Made by a program: the position numbers and the translations under genes. The notes below the pieces were generated by a model. The model saw nothing but the letters and a program-made list of their open reading frames with translations. It did no database searches and had not been told where the DNA came from. Below are positions 19,957 through 28,509 of a DNA stretch of 38,173 nt, in pieces. The first letter of the stretch is position 1. Each line of letters begins with the position of its first letter. The DNA comes from Deltaproteobacteria bacterium (GTDB taxonomy: Bacteria > Desulfobacterota > Desulfobacteria > Desulfobacterales > Desulfosarcinaceae), in contig JAHLLR010000050.1 of the NCBI GenBank assembly GCA_020444075.1, forward strand, positions 1 to 38,173, in the 5' to 3' direction.

Positions 19957-21402
19957 TCAGGCAGCCCGTATCCAGCGGTCCAGCAGCGCCCTGTCCTGCT
20001 GATCCATGTAAGTGATATGCAACCGATAAACGGGCGGTTGCCCGTTATTTTCCATGCCGATCACCTTGGCGTAGACGTCTGAAAAACAGTGCGCTTCCTC
20101 GCAGAACGTAAATAGGAGCTTTACATTTGTCAACGCCGCCAGGGATTCCGGGACATGAACGATAAATGTCGATGCGTTGAGCTGGTGCGTTTCCCCAACA
20201 ATGGGTCCGGCAACCACTTTTTTGCCGTCCATATGCCACAATTCAAAAGGCAATCGGATCTCCACCAGCGGATCAGGCGGTTTCAGGGCGAAGCGAATGT
20301 TGTATGGCCCGCCGATAGCTGTCACCGGGTAGCAGACCAGGGGTCGTTTGAGTCCCTTCATCATGACGGTCATGGGCGACTCTGCCGTCACCTGGGCGCT
20401 GACCCGTGCGTAAGTGGCCTCACCCACCAGCACCTGCCCGCCGACGGTATTGGATTCAATGCGCGAGGCGACATTGACCACGGCACCGACAATACCGTAT
20501 TTTGTGCGGGCTTCGGAACCCAGGTTCCCCACGACCACCGGACCGGTGTTGATCCCGATCCCCATCTCCAGAGGCGGCAGCCCATCGGCAACCAACGCCT
20601 GGTTCAAGCCGGCCAGGGTCTGCTGCATAGCCAGGGCACAGGCCACGGCCCGAGTCGGGTCGTCGGCTTTTTCTTCCGGGATACCGAACACGGTGAGAAT
20701 GGCATCGCCGATAAATTCGTCGATGACGCCGTCATATCGCTGAATGACCTGGGTCATGGCTTCCAGGTAGCGGTTGAGAATACGGACCATTTCTTCCGGA
20801 TCTCTGGAGTCGGACAGGTCTGAAAAGCCCCGCAGGTCGGACATAAGCACGGTCACCGTCTGCCGACGGCCGCCGATCCGCCGCCCGTCGGGAGACTCCA
20901 GTATTTCGTCGACGATCTTGCGGCTCAGATAACGGCCGAAGGTGTCCTTGATAAAATTGACCAACTGAAGCCGCTGGTTGGACACATTCAGGATGGCCTC
21001 CAGCATTTTGCCCCGGGTGGAAACGATCTCCCGGATTTCGACGGCCACATCCTCGTCCAGCGGAACATTGTCCACCTCAGGATGGGCAACATCCAACCGG
21101 CGATTACCCTCGGATATGGCTTCCATGGGCCGGATAATTTTTCTTTCCAGAAAACGGCGCAGGGTCACCATCATGAACAGAAGAATAACGACCACCAACA
21201 GAATGATTCGCAGCGCATACCACATAAGATCCTCGCCGCTGGCATTCTCAGAGGCCATCTTATAGACAACGGACCAAACCAGCAGGACCATCTCGATAAC
21301 GAGAATGCGCCAAAATACGCCGGCCAGCAGGATCTCGCGTATCCCCTTGTCCTTCGTGGGCGTTTCAGATTGTGGGGTCGGCGCTTCCGTTTTCATGGGC
21401 AT
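19957..21402 (-). CDS. Membrane class III nucleotidyl cyclase with PilZ-like tail
   Basis: This enzyme converts ATP or GTP to cAMP or cGMP. The 481-residue protein has two membrane helices (about 28-48 and 62-80), a linker helix, and a cyclase catalytic domain at about 180-365. The domain carries metal-binding D189 (SDLRGFS) and D233 (IGDAIL), plus N310 and R314 for catalysis. The base-selecting positions are E229 and G303, instead of the Lys and Asp/Thr of adenylyl cyclases, so cGMP production is possible. The last 110 residues (IRLPFELWHMDGK..., ending YRLHITYMDQQDRALLDRWI) resemble a PilZ domain. There is no good ribosome site before the ATG at 21402; a second ATG is at 21396. It leads the SUMF1 and transporter genes. 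Confidence 0.85.
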   Translation of the reverse strand: MPMKTEAPTPQSETPTKDKGIREILLAGVFWRILVIEMVLLVWSVVYKMASENASGEDLMWYALRIILLVVVILLFMMVTLRRFLERKIIRPMEAISEGNRRLDVAHPEVDNVPLDEDVAVEIREIVSTRGKMLEAILNVSNQRLQLVNFIKDTFGRYLSRKIVDEILESPDGRRIGGRRQTVTVLMSDLRGFSDLSDSRDPEEMVRILNRYLEAMTQVIQRYDGVIDEFIGDAILTVFGIPEEKADDPTRAVACALAMQQTLAGLNQALVADGLPPLEMGIGINTGPVVVGNLGSEARTKYGIVGAVVNVASRIESNTVGGQVLVGEATYARVSAQVTAESPMTVMMKGLKRPLVCYPVTAIGGPYNIRFALKPPDPLVEIRLPFELWHMDGKKVVAGPIVGETHQLNASTFIVHVPESLAALTNVKLLFTFCEEAHCFSDVYAKVIGMENNGQPPVYRLHITYMDQQDRALLDRWIRAA

Positions 21403-21408
21403 GATACC

Positions 21409-21423
21409 GGATAACAGTTATGG
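21409..21423. promoter_or_regulatory. Palindrome just upstream of the cyclase start
   Basis: ATAAC-A-GTTAT forms a near-perfect 11-base inverted repeat starting seven bases before the ATG at 21402, where a ribosome site would normally lie. It could be an operator or affect translation. No regulator is adjacent. Confidence 0.3.
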
Positions 21424-21443
21424 CCGTCCGGATGAGGATAAAG

Positions 21444-21459
21444 CCAATTGGTGAATTGG
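21444..21459 (-). terminator. Weak hairpin between oppF and the cyclase gene
   Basis: CCAATT and AATTGG are separated by four bases and form a six-bp stem. On the minus strand it is followed by CTTTATC, only a poor T-run. It may partly terminate the opp operon, about 60 bases after the oppF stop; support is weak. Confidence 0.25.
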
Positions 21460-21519
21460 GTTAAGATGAATCTGGTTAAAATAAGCCCAAAAACCGATCC
21501 AGGCAATGATGCGCACCTG

Positions 21520-22503
21520 TTAAAAAAGAAAACAGGAAACACGGTGGCCGGCGTCCAGGGTCTTCAGCGTCGGGGCTTGCAGATTGCAGGTATTGTCCAC
21601 GGCCAGACCGCAGCGGGGGTAGAACAGGCAGTGGTCGGTGGACGGTCGGGGGCGTTCGGTCAGGAGCAGGGTGCCGAATCGCCTGTGACCGCTGCTGCCG
21701 AAACGGGGATGGGCGTCCAGCAGCGCTTTGGTGTATGGGTGCCGGGGATGCATGATGGTTTCCTGGGCCGACCCCTGCTCCACCAGTCGCCCACGGTAGA
21801 TCACGCCCACCCGGTCGCACAGGTTCCTCGCCGCCGCCAGGCTGTGGGTGATGAACAGCATGGTGACGCCGAAGGTCTCCCGCAAACGGTTCAGCAACTG
21901 GAAAATCTGAAAGGAGATCGAGGCATCGAGCATGGAGGTCGGCTCGTCGGCGATCAGGAACCGGGGCTCAAGCACCATGGCCCGGGCGATGGCCACCCGC
22001 TGGCGCTGGCCCCCGGAAAGCTGATGGGGGTAGCGCTCCAGATACATTTCCGGCGGCGTCAGTCCGGCGGTTTCGAGGGCCTCGCAAACCCGAACCCGGC
22101 GCGCCACCCGGTCCCCGAGGCCATGAATGATCAGCGGTTCGCACACGGTGTCAAAAATGGAAAAATGAGCGTTGAGGCTCTGGTACGGATCCTGGAAGAT
22201 TACCTGGACCTGTTTCGTGAATTCCAGTCGTGCCCGTCCTTTGAGTCCCACGATGTTCTGCCCGTCAAGCTGAATACGCCCGCCATCAGGGGTTTCCAGC
22301 CCTACGATCAGCCGGCTGGCCGTGGTTTTACCGCTGCCGCTCTCACCCACCAGGCCGAATATCTCCCCGGGGTTGATCTCCAGGCTGATGTGGTCCAGGG
22401 CGACAACAGGGCTTCCGGTTTTCCCGAAAAGGGATTGCCCGGCATGATAGACCTTGGTCACGTCGGTCATCGAAAGGAGGGGAGCGATACCGGCCGTATC
22501 CAT
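21520..22503 (-). CDS. oppF: Oligopeptide/dipeptide ABC transporter ATPase (OppF/DppF type)
   Basis: This is one of the two cytoplasmic ATPases that power the peptide importer. The 327-residue protein has Walker A GESGSGKTT, the OppF-type QVIFQDPYQSLN, signature LSGGQRQRVAIARA, Walker B FLIADEPTSMLD, and the TMLFITHSLAAAR switch region. The C-terminal oligopeptide-family tail follows, with HPYTKALL and a four-Cys segment (DHCLFYPRCG...TC...SC). I chose the ATG at 22503 (AAGGGG upstream, one base after the oppD stop); the frame extends to 22599 inside oppD. It is the last gene of the six-gene run. Confidence 0.9.
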   Translation of the reverse strand: MDTAGIAPLLSMTDVTKVYHAGQSLFGKTGSPVVALDHISLEINPGEIFGLVGESGSGKTTASRLIVGLETPDGGRIQLDGQNIVGLKGRARLEFTKQVQVIFQDPYQSLNAHFSIFDTVCEPLIIHGLGDRVARRVRVCEALETAGLTPPEMYLERYPHQLSGGQRQRVAIARAMVLEPRFLIADEPTSMLDASISFQIFQLLNRLRETFGVTMLFITHSLAAARNLCDRVGVIYRGRLVEQGSAQETIMHPRHPYTKALLDAHPRFGSSGHRRFGTLLLTERPRPSTDHCLFYPRCGLAVDNTCNLQAPTLKTLDAGHRVSCFLF

Positions 22504-22504
22504 G

Positions 22505-23479
22505 TCAGCGCCCCTTTCCGGCATACGGACAGCGCACCCGGTGCGTCCCGGTAAGGTCGACCCACCCGGCCTGTTCCCGCCGGCAAACGACCGTAGCATC
22601 CGGACAGATCAGATTTAACGGGCAGCCGCCCGTGGCAGCCGCCCCGTTTTCACCGTTAGTAACAAATATCCCCGACAGGTCGGCCGGCTGGTCCGACAGG
22701 GTGAGCAGGGACCCCACCAGCATGCGGGTGTAGGGATGGCCCGGGCAGTCCAGCACCTCCTGCCGGCTGCCGTATTCGACCATGCGCCCCGCGTACATGA
22801 CCCCGATATGGGTGCACACATCCGCCACGACGGCGAGATCATGGGAAATGAAGATCATGCCGAGGTTCATCTCCTTTTGGAACGTGCCGATGGCGCTCAG
22901 GATCTGATTCTGGACGATGACGTCCAGGGCTGTGGTGGGCTCGTCGGCTATGATCAGTGACGGGTTGCAGGCCAATGCCATAGCAATAATCACCCGCTGG
23001 CGCATTCCCCCGGAGAACTGGTGGGGATAGTCCTGAAGCCGGCTTTCGGGAATTTTGACCAGGTCAAACAGGGATCGGGTCCGGTGGGCCACTGCATGAC
23101 CGGACAGATCCGGTTCATGGGTGATGATGGCTTCCGAGATCTGGTCCTGAACTCGATGCACCGGATTCAGGGCATTCATGGCGGCCTGAAAGATCATGGA
23201 AATCCGACGCCACCGGATCTGCCGCATTCTCTCTCCGCTGACGGCGATCAGGTCCTCGCCTTCAAAACGGGCCTGCCCGGAAACGATCGTCGCATTGGGC
23301 GCCAAAAGTCCCATGAGGGCCATGCCGATGGTGGTCTTCCCGCATCCGGATTCGCCCACCAGGCCCAGGGAGCCCCCCCGGTCCACGCGAAAGGAGACAT
23401 CGTCCACCGCCATGGCAATCCCTCCGGCGGTCCGGTAGCCGATGCTCAGGTTGTTCACTTCCAGCAGGGCCGGGGTCAC
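22505..23479 (-). CDS. oppD: Oligopeptide/dipeptide ABC transporter ATPase (OppD/DppD type)
   Basis: This is the second ATPase of the importer. The 324-residue protein shows Walker [11 protein letters not shown] (41-50), the [15 protein letters not shown]-loop region typical of OppD/DppD, signature [14 protein letters not shown], Walker [13 protein letters not shown] and [12 protein letters not shown]. The C-terminus has [12 protein letters not shown] and four cysteines (C286, C292, C299, C317) spaced like the metal/FeS-binding tail of DppD proteins. Its start overlaps the oppC stop by four bases. Confidence 0.9.
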   Translation of the reverse strand: MTPALLEVNNLSIGYRTAGGIAMAVDDVSFRVDRGGSLGLVGESGCGKTTIGMALMGLLAPNATIVSGQARFEGEDLIAVSGERMRQIRWRRISMIFQAAMNALNPVHRVQDQISEAIITHEPDLSGHAVAHRTRSLFDLVKIPESRLQDYPHQFSGGMRQRVIIAMALACNPSLIIADEPTTALDVIVQNQILSAIGTFQKEMNLGMIFISHDLAVVADVCTHIGVMYAGRMVEYGSRQEVLDCPGHPYTRMLVGSLLTLSDQPADLSGIFVTNGENGAAATGGCPLNLICPDATVVCRREQAGWVDLTGTHRVRCPYAGKGR

Positions 23480-24432
23480 GGCGTTGTCTCCTCTTCCCGC
23501 AATCGTGGATCCAGTACGTCATCCATGGCCCGGCCGGTCATGTAAAAGGCCATGGTGATCAGGGAAATGCAAATTCCCGGCGGCAGCATCCAGTAAGGGG
23601 CCTGAAACATGTGGCCCGTCTTCCACACCCACTGGAGCATCATCCCCCAGCTGACCGTACCCGGGTCACCGAACCCCAAAAACGCCAGGGCAGCTTCGAT
23701 GATAATGGCCGAAGTGACCCTGAAGGTCATGTAGAGCAGTGCCAGGGGCATGACGTTGGGCAGAATATGCCTGAATATGATGCGCAGGTGCGAAGCGCCG
23801 GCCACCCGTGCCGCCTCGATGAAGGGCCGGTGCCGCAGGGACAGGGTCTGAGACCGGATCACCCGGGCCACCCCGGGCCATCGGAACAGGGCGATCATCA
23901 ACACGATGATCCAGATATTCAACTGGCCGAACAGCGCCGACAAAAGCAGCACCACCAACAGGGTGGGCATGACCATGATCATATCCGCCAGCCGCATGAG
24001 AATCAGGTCGGTGTGTTTTCCCGCATATCCGGCCACCATCCCGATGGTGGTGCCGAACAGGATGCTGATCAGCGCCGATGAAATGCCCACCATGAAGGCG
24101 ATGCGGGCGCCGGCCAGCAACTGGCTGAAGATGTCCCGGCCGATAAAATCCGTGCCCAGCCAGTGGCGCAGGCTGGGACCGGTGCTGTAGGAAATCTGCG
24201 GGTCCACACCGGTCATGGGATGGTACATGGGGTCAACCCATTGCGGGATAAAGCTGGTCGTGGCCATGAGGGCAAAAAGGACCAGCAGGGCCATGCCGAT
24301 TCGGCCGATGGTGTTTTTCCGGTACACCCTCCAGCCGCCCAGAAAACGATCCACCCAATGGGGCAAGGCTCTGCCGGCTGCCATGCCGGGGGTAGTTCCC
24401 GTTTTCGGGGATGGGAGATTTGCGTCGGTCAT
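23476..24432 (-). CDS. oppC: Peptide ABC transporter permease (OppC/DppC type)
   Basis: This is one of the two membrane permeases. The 318-residue protein has an N-terminal helix (IGRIGMALLVLFALMAT), then the LGTDFIGRDIFSQLLAGARIAFMVG segment typical of OppC. About five further helices follow, and the ATPase-contacting EAA loop EAARVAGASHLRIIFRHILPN. PGICISLITMAFYMTGRAMDDVLDPRLR near the end is also characteristic. It starts one base after oppB ends. Confidence 0.9.
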   Translation of the reverse strand: MTDANLPSPKTGTTPGMAAGRALPHWVDRFLGGWRVYRKNTIGRIGMALLVLFALMATTSFIPQWVDPMYHPMTGVDPQISYSTGPSLRHWLGTDFIGRDIFSQLLAGARIAFMVGISSALISILFGTTIGMVAGYAGKHTDLILMRLADMIMVMPTLLVVLLLSALFGQLNIWIIVLMIALFRWPGVARVIRSQTLSLRHRPFIEAARVAGASHLRIIFRHILPNVMPLALLYMTFRVTSAIIIEAALAFLGFGDPGTVSWGMMLQWVWKTGHMFQAPYWMLPPGICISLITMAFYMTGRAMDDVLDPRLREEETTP

Positions 24433-24433
24433 A

Positions 24434-25411
24434 TCAGTACCGTATCCTCGGATCGAGGTAGGCGTAAAGCACGTCCACCACCAGGTTGGCCACCAGCACC
24501 ACGATGGCGATAATCAAAAAGGCGGCCTGAGCCAGCGGATAGTCGCTGTGGCTGACGGAAAAAACCAGTTCGCGCCCGATGCCCGGCCAGGTGAACACCG
24601 TCTCGGTCAATGCCCCGCCGTTGATCGAAAATGCCAGGCTCAGTCCTACGCTGGTCACCACGGGAAGGGCTGCGTTGGGCGCTGCGTGGTGGTCCCGGAT
24701 GGTCTTTTCCTCCAGGCCTTTGGCCCTGGCGGTGATGATGTAGTCGTCCTTGAGGGTATCCAACATACTGCTGCGCATCACCAGCAGGTAACTGCCGAAA
24801 TGGATCAGGATGAGCGTCATCAGCGGCAGGGCCATGTGGTGGAGCACATCCAGGGCTTTGGCCAGCCAACCGGCACCCGGGTCAATCCACACATCCGGTG
24901 AAACCATTCCGGTGATGGGGAACCAGCCGACCCGATAGGCGAAAAACCAGATCATGATCAGGGCCAGCCAGGGCAGAAACAAGGTATGGCAGAAAAGCGC
25001 CCCGATAGTCAGCAGTGTGTCGGTTCGCTGACCGCGTTTCCAGGCGGCAATTTTTCCCAGGAACACCCCCAGCAGGGCTGACAGGAGGATAGACGTCGTG
25101 AACAGCAGAACGGTGTTGGGCAGCCGGTTCATCAGGATATCGATCACCGGTTCGCCGTAGTGGAAGGAGACCCCCATGTTGCCGGTGGCCACGTTCTTCA
25201 GGTAGTACAGGTACTGCGTCCACAGGGGCTGGTCCAGGCCCATGCTCTCCATGAGCAGACGGGCGTCCTCAGGGGTCATGGAAGGATCCACCATCCGGGA
25301 AACCGGATCCCCCGGTGCCAGCCGGAAAAGGACGAAGAGCACCGTCATGATCACGAAAAAGATCACGGCGATCTCCACCAGCCGTCTGAGTACGAATCGT
25401 TTAAGCCCCAT
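24434..25411 (-). CDS. oppB: Peptide ABC transporter permease (OppB/DppB type)
   Basis: This is the first membrane permease. The 325-residue protein starts with LKRFVLRRLVEIAVIFFVIMTVLFVLFRLAPGDPV, the standard OppB start. It has six helices, the EAA loop YIITARAKGLEEKTIRDHHA, and ends in VLYAYLDPRIRY, a typical OppB terminus. It overlaps the binding-protein gene by 11 bases, consistent with coupled translation. Confidence 0.9.
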   Translation of the reverse strand: MGLKRFVLRRLVEIAVIFFVIMTVLFVLFRLAPGDPVSRMVDPSMTPEDARLLMESMGLDQPLWTQYLYYLKNVATGNMGVSFHYGEPVIDILMNRLPNTVLLFTTSILLSALLGVFLGKIAAWKRGQRTDTLLTIGALFCHTLFLPWLALIMIWFFAYRVGWFPITGMVSPDVWIDPGAGWLAKALDVLHHMALPLMTLILIHFGSYLLVMRSSMLDTLKDDYIITARAKGLEEKTIRDHHAAPNAALPVVTSVGLSLAFSINGGALTETVFTWPGIGRELVFSVSHSDYPLAQAAFLIIAIVVLVANLVVDVLYAYLDPRIRY

Positions 25412-27122
25412 CGCTGCTCACCGGTTTGACCTGGCACATGGACCAGATGTTGCCGATCCCTTCCAGCATCTCCACCCAGCCTTCGAAGCGGTCCCTGCGC
25501 ACGGCCTCCACCACGGAAGGTTTGTACAGGGGTATATAGGGCAGGTCGCGGGCGATCAGTTTCTGCATCTCCATCACCAGCGCCTGCCGCTTGACAGGGT
25601 CCATTTCGGAAATAGATCGGTCGGCCATTTCATCGAAGGCGGAGTTGCGGTATCCGCTCATGTTCCAGCCCCGGGATTTGTCGTTGGCGGAATGAAACAG
25701 GTTGCGCACATAGTCCGGATCGAGGCCCAAATGCCCGTATCCCAGGATGAAGGCGTCAAAGTCATGGTGGCCTTTTATCTGCTCCAGCATGGAGGAGAAG
25801 GCCATGGGCCGGGCGTAGGCGGGCATGCCCAGTTCCCTGAGCCACTCCTGAATCATCAATCCGCTGGTGGCCCGGTGCGGGTCGTAGTCCGCCGGCGGTG
25901 TCAGGATGGTGAACCGCTTCATGGGTTGTCCCCCGGGCAGCCGGATCTCTCTGGCGGCCTGAAGGTTGCCGGCGGCATCCACCGGCGGCACCGCCCAGCT
26001 GTAACCCGCATCGACGAGCACCTGGTAGGCGGCTTTCAGCCGGTTTTCCCGGCTCATGCCGTCTCCGTATCGCGGCAGATCGGTGCAGCACCAGAAACGG
26101 TTTTCCTCCGGAACCACCGAGAACATCTTGGTGCCCTGGCCCTGGAGGATCCGCGAGACAATAAATTTTTTGTCGATCATATACGCCACGGCCCGGCGCA
26201 GGGCCATGTCGTTGAAGGGTGGCCGCCGCAGGTTGAACCCCATGAAGTAGAGGGCGCTCTTCTCGTTGGTGAACAGGCGGATCTCCTTCCGCCGACTCAG
26301 ATCGGCCATATAGCCGGGCTGGATGGGCCACCATAACATGTCGATGTCACCCTTTATAAGGGCCAGTATGGCTACATCCGACGTACCGAACACGGTGTAG
26401 ACGAGATCGTCGACGAACGGCCCCAGGGTGCGGCCGCCGATGGTTTTGCCGATACCGAAAAAATGGGGATTCCTCTTCAGGTGCAAAAATGCCCCCCGCC
26501 GCCACTGCTCCAGCGTAAAGGGTCCGGTACCCACGGGATGCTGCATGCGGTGATTGACCAGTGCGGTCAGCGGCTTCTCGGTAGTCTGCGCTTTTTCGGC
26601 AAAGTCAGCCCACTCCTTTTCCTGGACGATGGGGGTCGACAAGGTCCCGGTGAGAAACGCCGCCATGGGTTGTTTCAAGTAAAATCTCACGGTCCGGGAA
26701 TCCGGCGTTTCAATCCGTTTGATAAAATCCCAATCTGACGCATAGCGGGGGACCTTGAAGGATTGAATCAGGCTCCCGGTAAAGGCCACATCCCGCGACG
26801 TGAAAGGGGTATCATCGGACCATCGGGCTTCCCGGAGCGTCACGGAATAGGACAAGGTCTGCGCATCATACACCGGCATGGATTCAGCCAGCCAGGGCAC
26901 CAGATCCAGGGTGTCCGGATCATACACGTACAGGGGCTGGTAGATCAGGGAAAGCACCTTGCGGGAATTGGCGTCGCTGGCCAACCATACATTGAGCGTC
27001 CGGGGTTCTTCAGCCAGACCGATGTTCAGGACGTGGTGAGTATTCTTCTCATGGCAGGCCGTCAGCATAACCGCGGTCAACAGCAGCAGGACCCCTCTTC
27101 GCCAACAGTTGCGGCCATCCAT
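25401..27122 (-). CDS. Peptide-binding lipoprotein (family 5 solute-binding protein)
   Basis: This is the extracytoplasmic receptor of the importer. The 573-residue protein has a lipoprotein signal: basic start, LLLLTAVML, and lipobox LTAC with Cys23. The OppA/DppA-type fold follows. LNIGLAEEPRTLNVWLASDANS, LVPWLAESMPVYDAQTLSYSVTLREARWSDDTPFTSRDVAFT and DMALRRAVAYMIDK are familiar blocks. The central RFWCCTDLPRYG and the C-terminal EMQKLIARDLPYIPLY also fit. The ligand cannot be read from the sequence. It starts two bases after gshB, so the binding protein is made together with a peptide-bond-forming enzyme, which hints that the ligand may be a gamma-glutamyl or other modified peptide (inference). 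Confidence 0.87.
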   Translation of the reverse strand: MDGRNCWRRGVLLLLTAVMLTACHEKNTHHVLNIGLAEEPRTLNVWLASDANSRKVLSLIYQPLYVYDPDTLDLVPWLAESMPVYDAQTLSYSVTLREARWSDDTPFTSRDVAFTGSLIQSFKVPRYASDWDFIKRIETPDSRTVRFYLKQPMAAFLTGTLSTPIVQEKEWADFAEKAQTTEKPLTALVNHRMQHPVGTGPFTLEQWRRGAFLHLKRNPHFFGIGKTIGGRTLGPFVDDLVYTVFGTSDVAILALIKGDIDMLWWPIQPGYMADLSRRKEIRLFTNEKSALYFMGFNLRRPPFNDMALRRAVAYMIDKKFIVSRILQGQGTKMFSVVPEENRFWCCTDLPRYGDGMSRENRLKAAYQVLVDAGYSWAVPPVDAAGNLQAAREIRLPGGQPMKRFTILTPPADYDPHRATSGLMIQEWLRELGMPAYARPMAFSSMLEQIKGHHDFDAFILGYGHLGLDPDYVRNLFHSANDKSRGWNMSGYRNSAFDEMADRSISEMDPVKRQALVMEMQKLIARDLPYIPLYKPSVVEAVRRDRFEGWVEMLEGIGNIWSMCQVKPVSSDGA

Positions 27123-27124
27123 GC

Positions 27125-28135
27125 TCAGACCCGCTTTCGGTGGGATTTGGGGCCGATCCCTTTGACTTTGCCCTCGATGAAATCAATGACTTTGCGCTCG
27201 AGGCGGTCATCGTTCAACCGGTTGATCCGGGGGATGCCTCCCGGGCTGACGCAATTGACCTCCACCAGCTTGTCGGCAATGATGTCGATGCCCACGAAAT
27301 AGAGTCCGTCGGCGACCAGCTTGTCCTTGATGGTCTCGCAGATATGCCGCTCACCTGCCGTCACCCGGTGGGCGAACACCTCGCCGCCGGCGTGGACATT
27401 GGTGCGGAAATCCCCTTTTTTGGGTTTCCGGCGCATGGCGCCGATGATCTCCCCGTTGAGCAGCAGGATCCGAATGTCTCCGTCCTGCTTGACGCTCTTC
27501 AGGTACTCCTGCACCATGATCGGCTCGCGGTGGGCGTAGGATTCGTAGGCCCGCACGTAGTAGTGGATCAGCGAATTCAGGTTCGTCCGGTCCCGGGTGC
27601 TCACCTTGATCACGCCCTCACCCCCGAACCGCTGCAGGGGTTTGACCACCATGGCCCCGCCGAAATCGTCGATGATTTTGCGCAGGCGGGAAGGATCCCT
27701 GGATACATGCGTCTCGGGGATGATCTCCGGAAAGTTGAGAATGTAGAGTTTGCTGTTGCCCAGGATCTGGCCGGTGGTGCTGTTGAGGATGAAGACGCGG
27801 TTGTTGGCGGTCTGCAAAAATTCCATGATCTGGTAGTTGAGCGGCGGGTTGCTGCGCAGAAACAGGGCATCGAGTTGGGTGACGGCTTCGAAAATAAGAT
27901 GGTCCTGTTTGGTGCAGCGGATAATCGCCTGCCAGTATTCCGCCATGCCCAGGCCCGGTGTTACGGTTATGTTGCGCATGCGGGCCACCACCTGGCCGTC
28001 CCGTATGTAGACATCGTGGGGTTCTAAAAAATAGATCGCATGTCCCCGCTCGTTACTTTCATACATCAGGTGGCTGGTGGTTTCGTTTTCAGGCTGGATG
28101 GCTTCCAGCGGATCCATCAGGTAAGCGATCTTCAT
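27125..28135 (-). CDS. gshB: Glutathione synthetase-like ATP-grasp ligase
   Basis: Glutathione synthetase joins gamma-glutamylcysteine to glycine using ATP. This 336-residue protein has the GshB N-terminal fold (MKIAYLMDPLEAIQPENETTS) and the ATP-grasp blocks MVVKPLQRFGGEGVIKV and MVQEYLKSVKQDGDIRILLLNGE. It also has RTNVHAGG and the metal-binding end LVEVNCVSPGGIPRIN. It is slightly longer than the E. coli enzyme (316). No gamma-glutamylcysteine ligase is in the window, and its place at the head of a peptide-transport operon is unusual, so a related non-glutathione substrate is possible. Upstream lie a good promoter and a small AAGGAC/GTCCTT palindrome (28139-28151) that includes the likely ribosome site, about ten bases before the ATG. 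Confidence 0.8.
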   Translation of the reverse strand: MKIAYLMDPLEAIQPENETTSHLMYESNERGHAIYFLEPHDVYIRDGQVVARMRNITVTPGLGMAEYWQAIIRCTKQDHLIFEAVTQLDALFLRSNPPLNYQIMEFLQTANNRVFILNSTTGQILGNSKLYILNFPEIIPETHVSRDPSRLRKIIDDFGGAMVVKPLQRFGGEGVIKVSTRDRTNLNSLIHYYVRAYESYAHREPIMVQEYLKSVKQDGDIRILLLNGEIIGAMRRKPKKGDFRTNVHAGGEVFAHRVTAGERHICETIKDKLVADGLYFVGIDIIADKLVEVNCVSPGGIPRINRLNDDRLERKVIDFIEGKVKGIGPKSHRKRV

Positions 28136-28177
28136 GGCAAGGACCGTCCTTTGTTTGTATGCATGGCAGGATGATTT

Positions 28178-28206
28178 AATTTACTTCAATTTTAGCCAAT
28201 TAGCAA
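28178..28206 (-). promoter_or_regulatory. Probable promoter of the gshB-opp operon
   Basis: On the minus strand TTGCTA (28201-28206) and TAAATT (28178-28183) are spaced by 17 bases. Transcription would start near 28170, about 35 bases before the gshB ATG. The A/T-rich spacer fits a sigma-70 promoter. Confidence 0.5.
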
Positions 28207-28254
28207 CCCTGAGCGATTGGGCGGCAAAGCAGGGGGCCAACGGGACCTTTGCAA

Positions 28255-28283
28255 TTGACACCATCGAACAAATTCCCTATGGT
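28255..28283 (+). promoter_or_regulatory. Probable promoter of the GNAT/ATP-grasp/PP-loop operon
   Basis: A perfect -35 box TTGACA (28255-28260) and TATGGT (28278-28283) are separated by 17 bases on the plus strand. The start point would be near 28290, leaving a leader of about 220 bases before the ATG at 28510. It sits back to back with the gshB promoter, so a shared regulator site between them is possible. Confidence 0.5.
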
Positions 28284-28509
28284 TCAGGCCATAGGACGGT
28301 TCGGCAAGTTTTTTTGTGGTCAACCCCTCCGATTCGGGCAAAAGGCGGCAAAAAGGGTGGAACATGCCGATGACGAACGCACGCACCGTGACTACATCCT
28401 TCGGGAGAATGAACGACTGAAGCAGAAAGGCGCCGGTTTACCGCCGGAAAGAGGTCGTTGAGGTTGTCACCGGAACTCCAATCGATTAGAGATTGCTTTC
28501 CCGAAAAAT

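Noticed and set aside
28249-28461. A 70-codon plus-strand ORF in the gshB/GNAT intergenic region
   Set aside because: Its start lies upstream of the likely transcription start and it has no ribosome site or family similarity. Its charged tail is suggestive but too weak to call.
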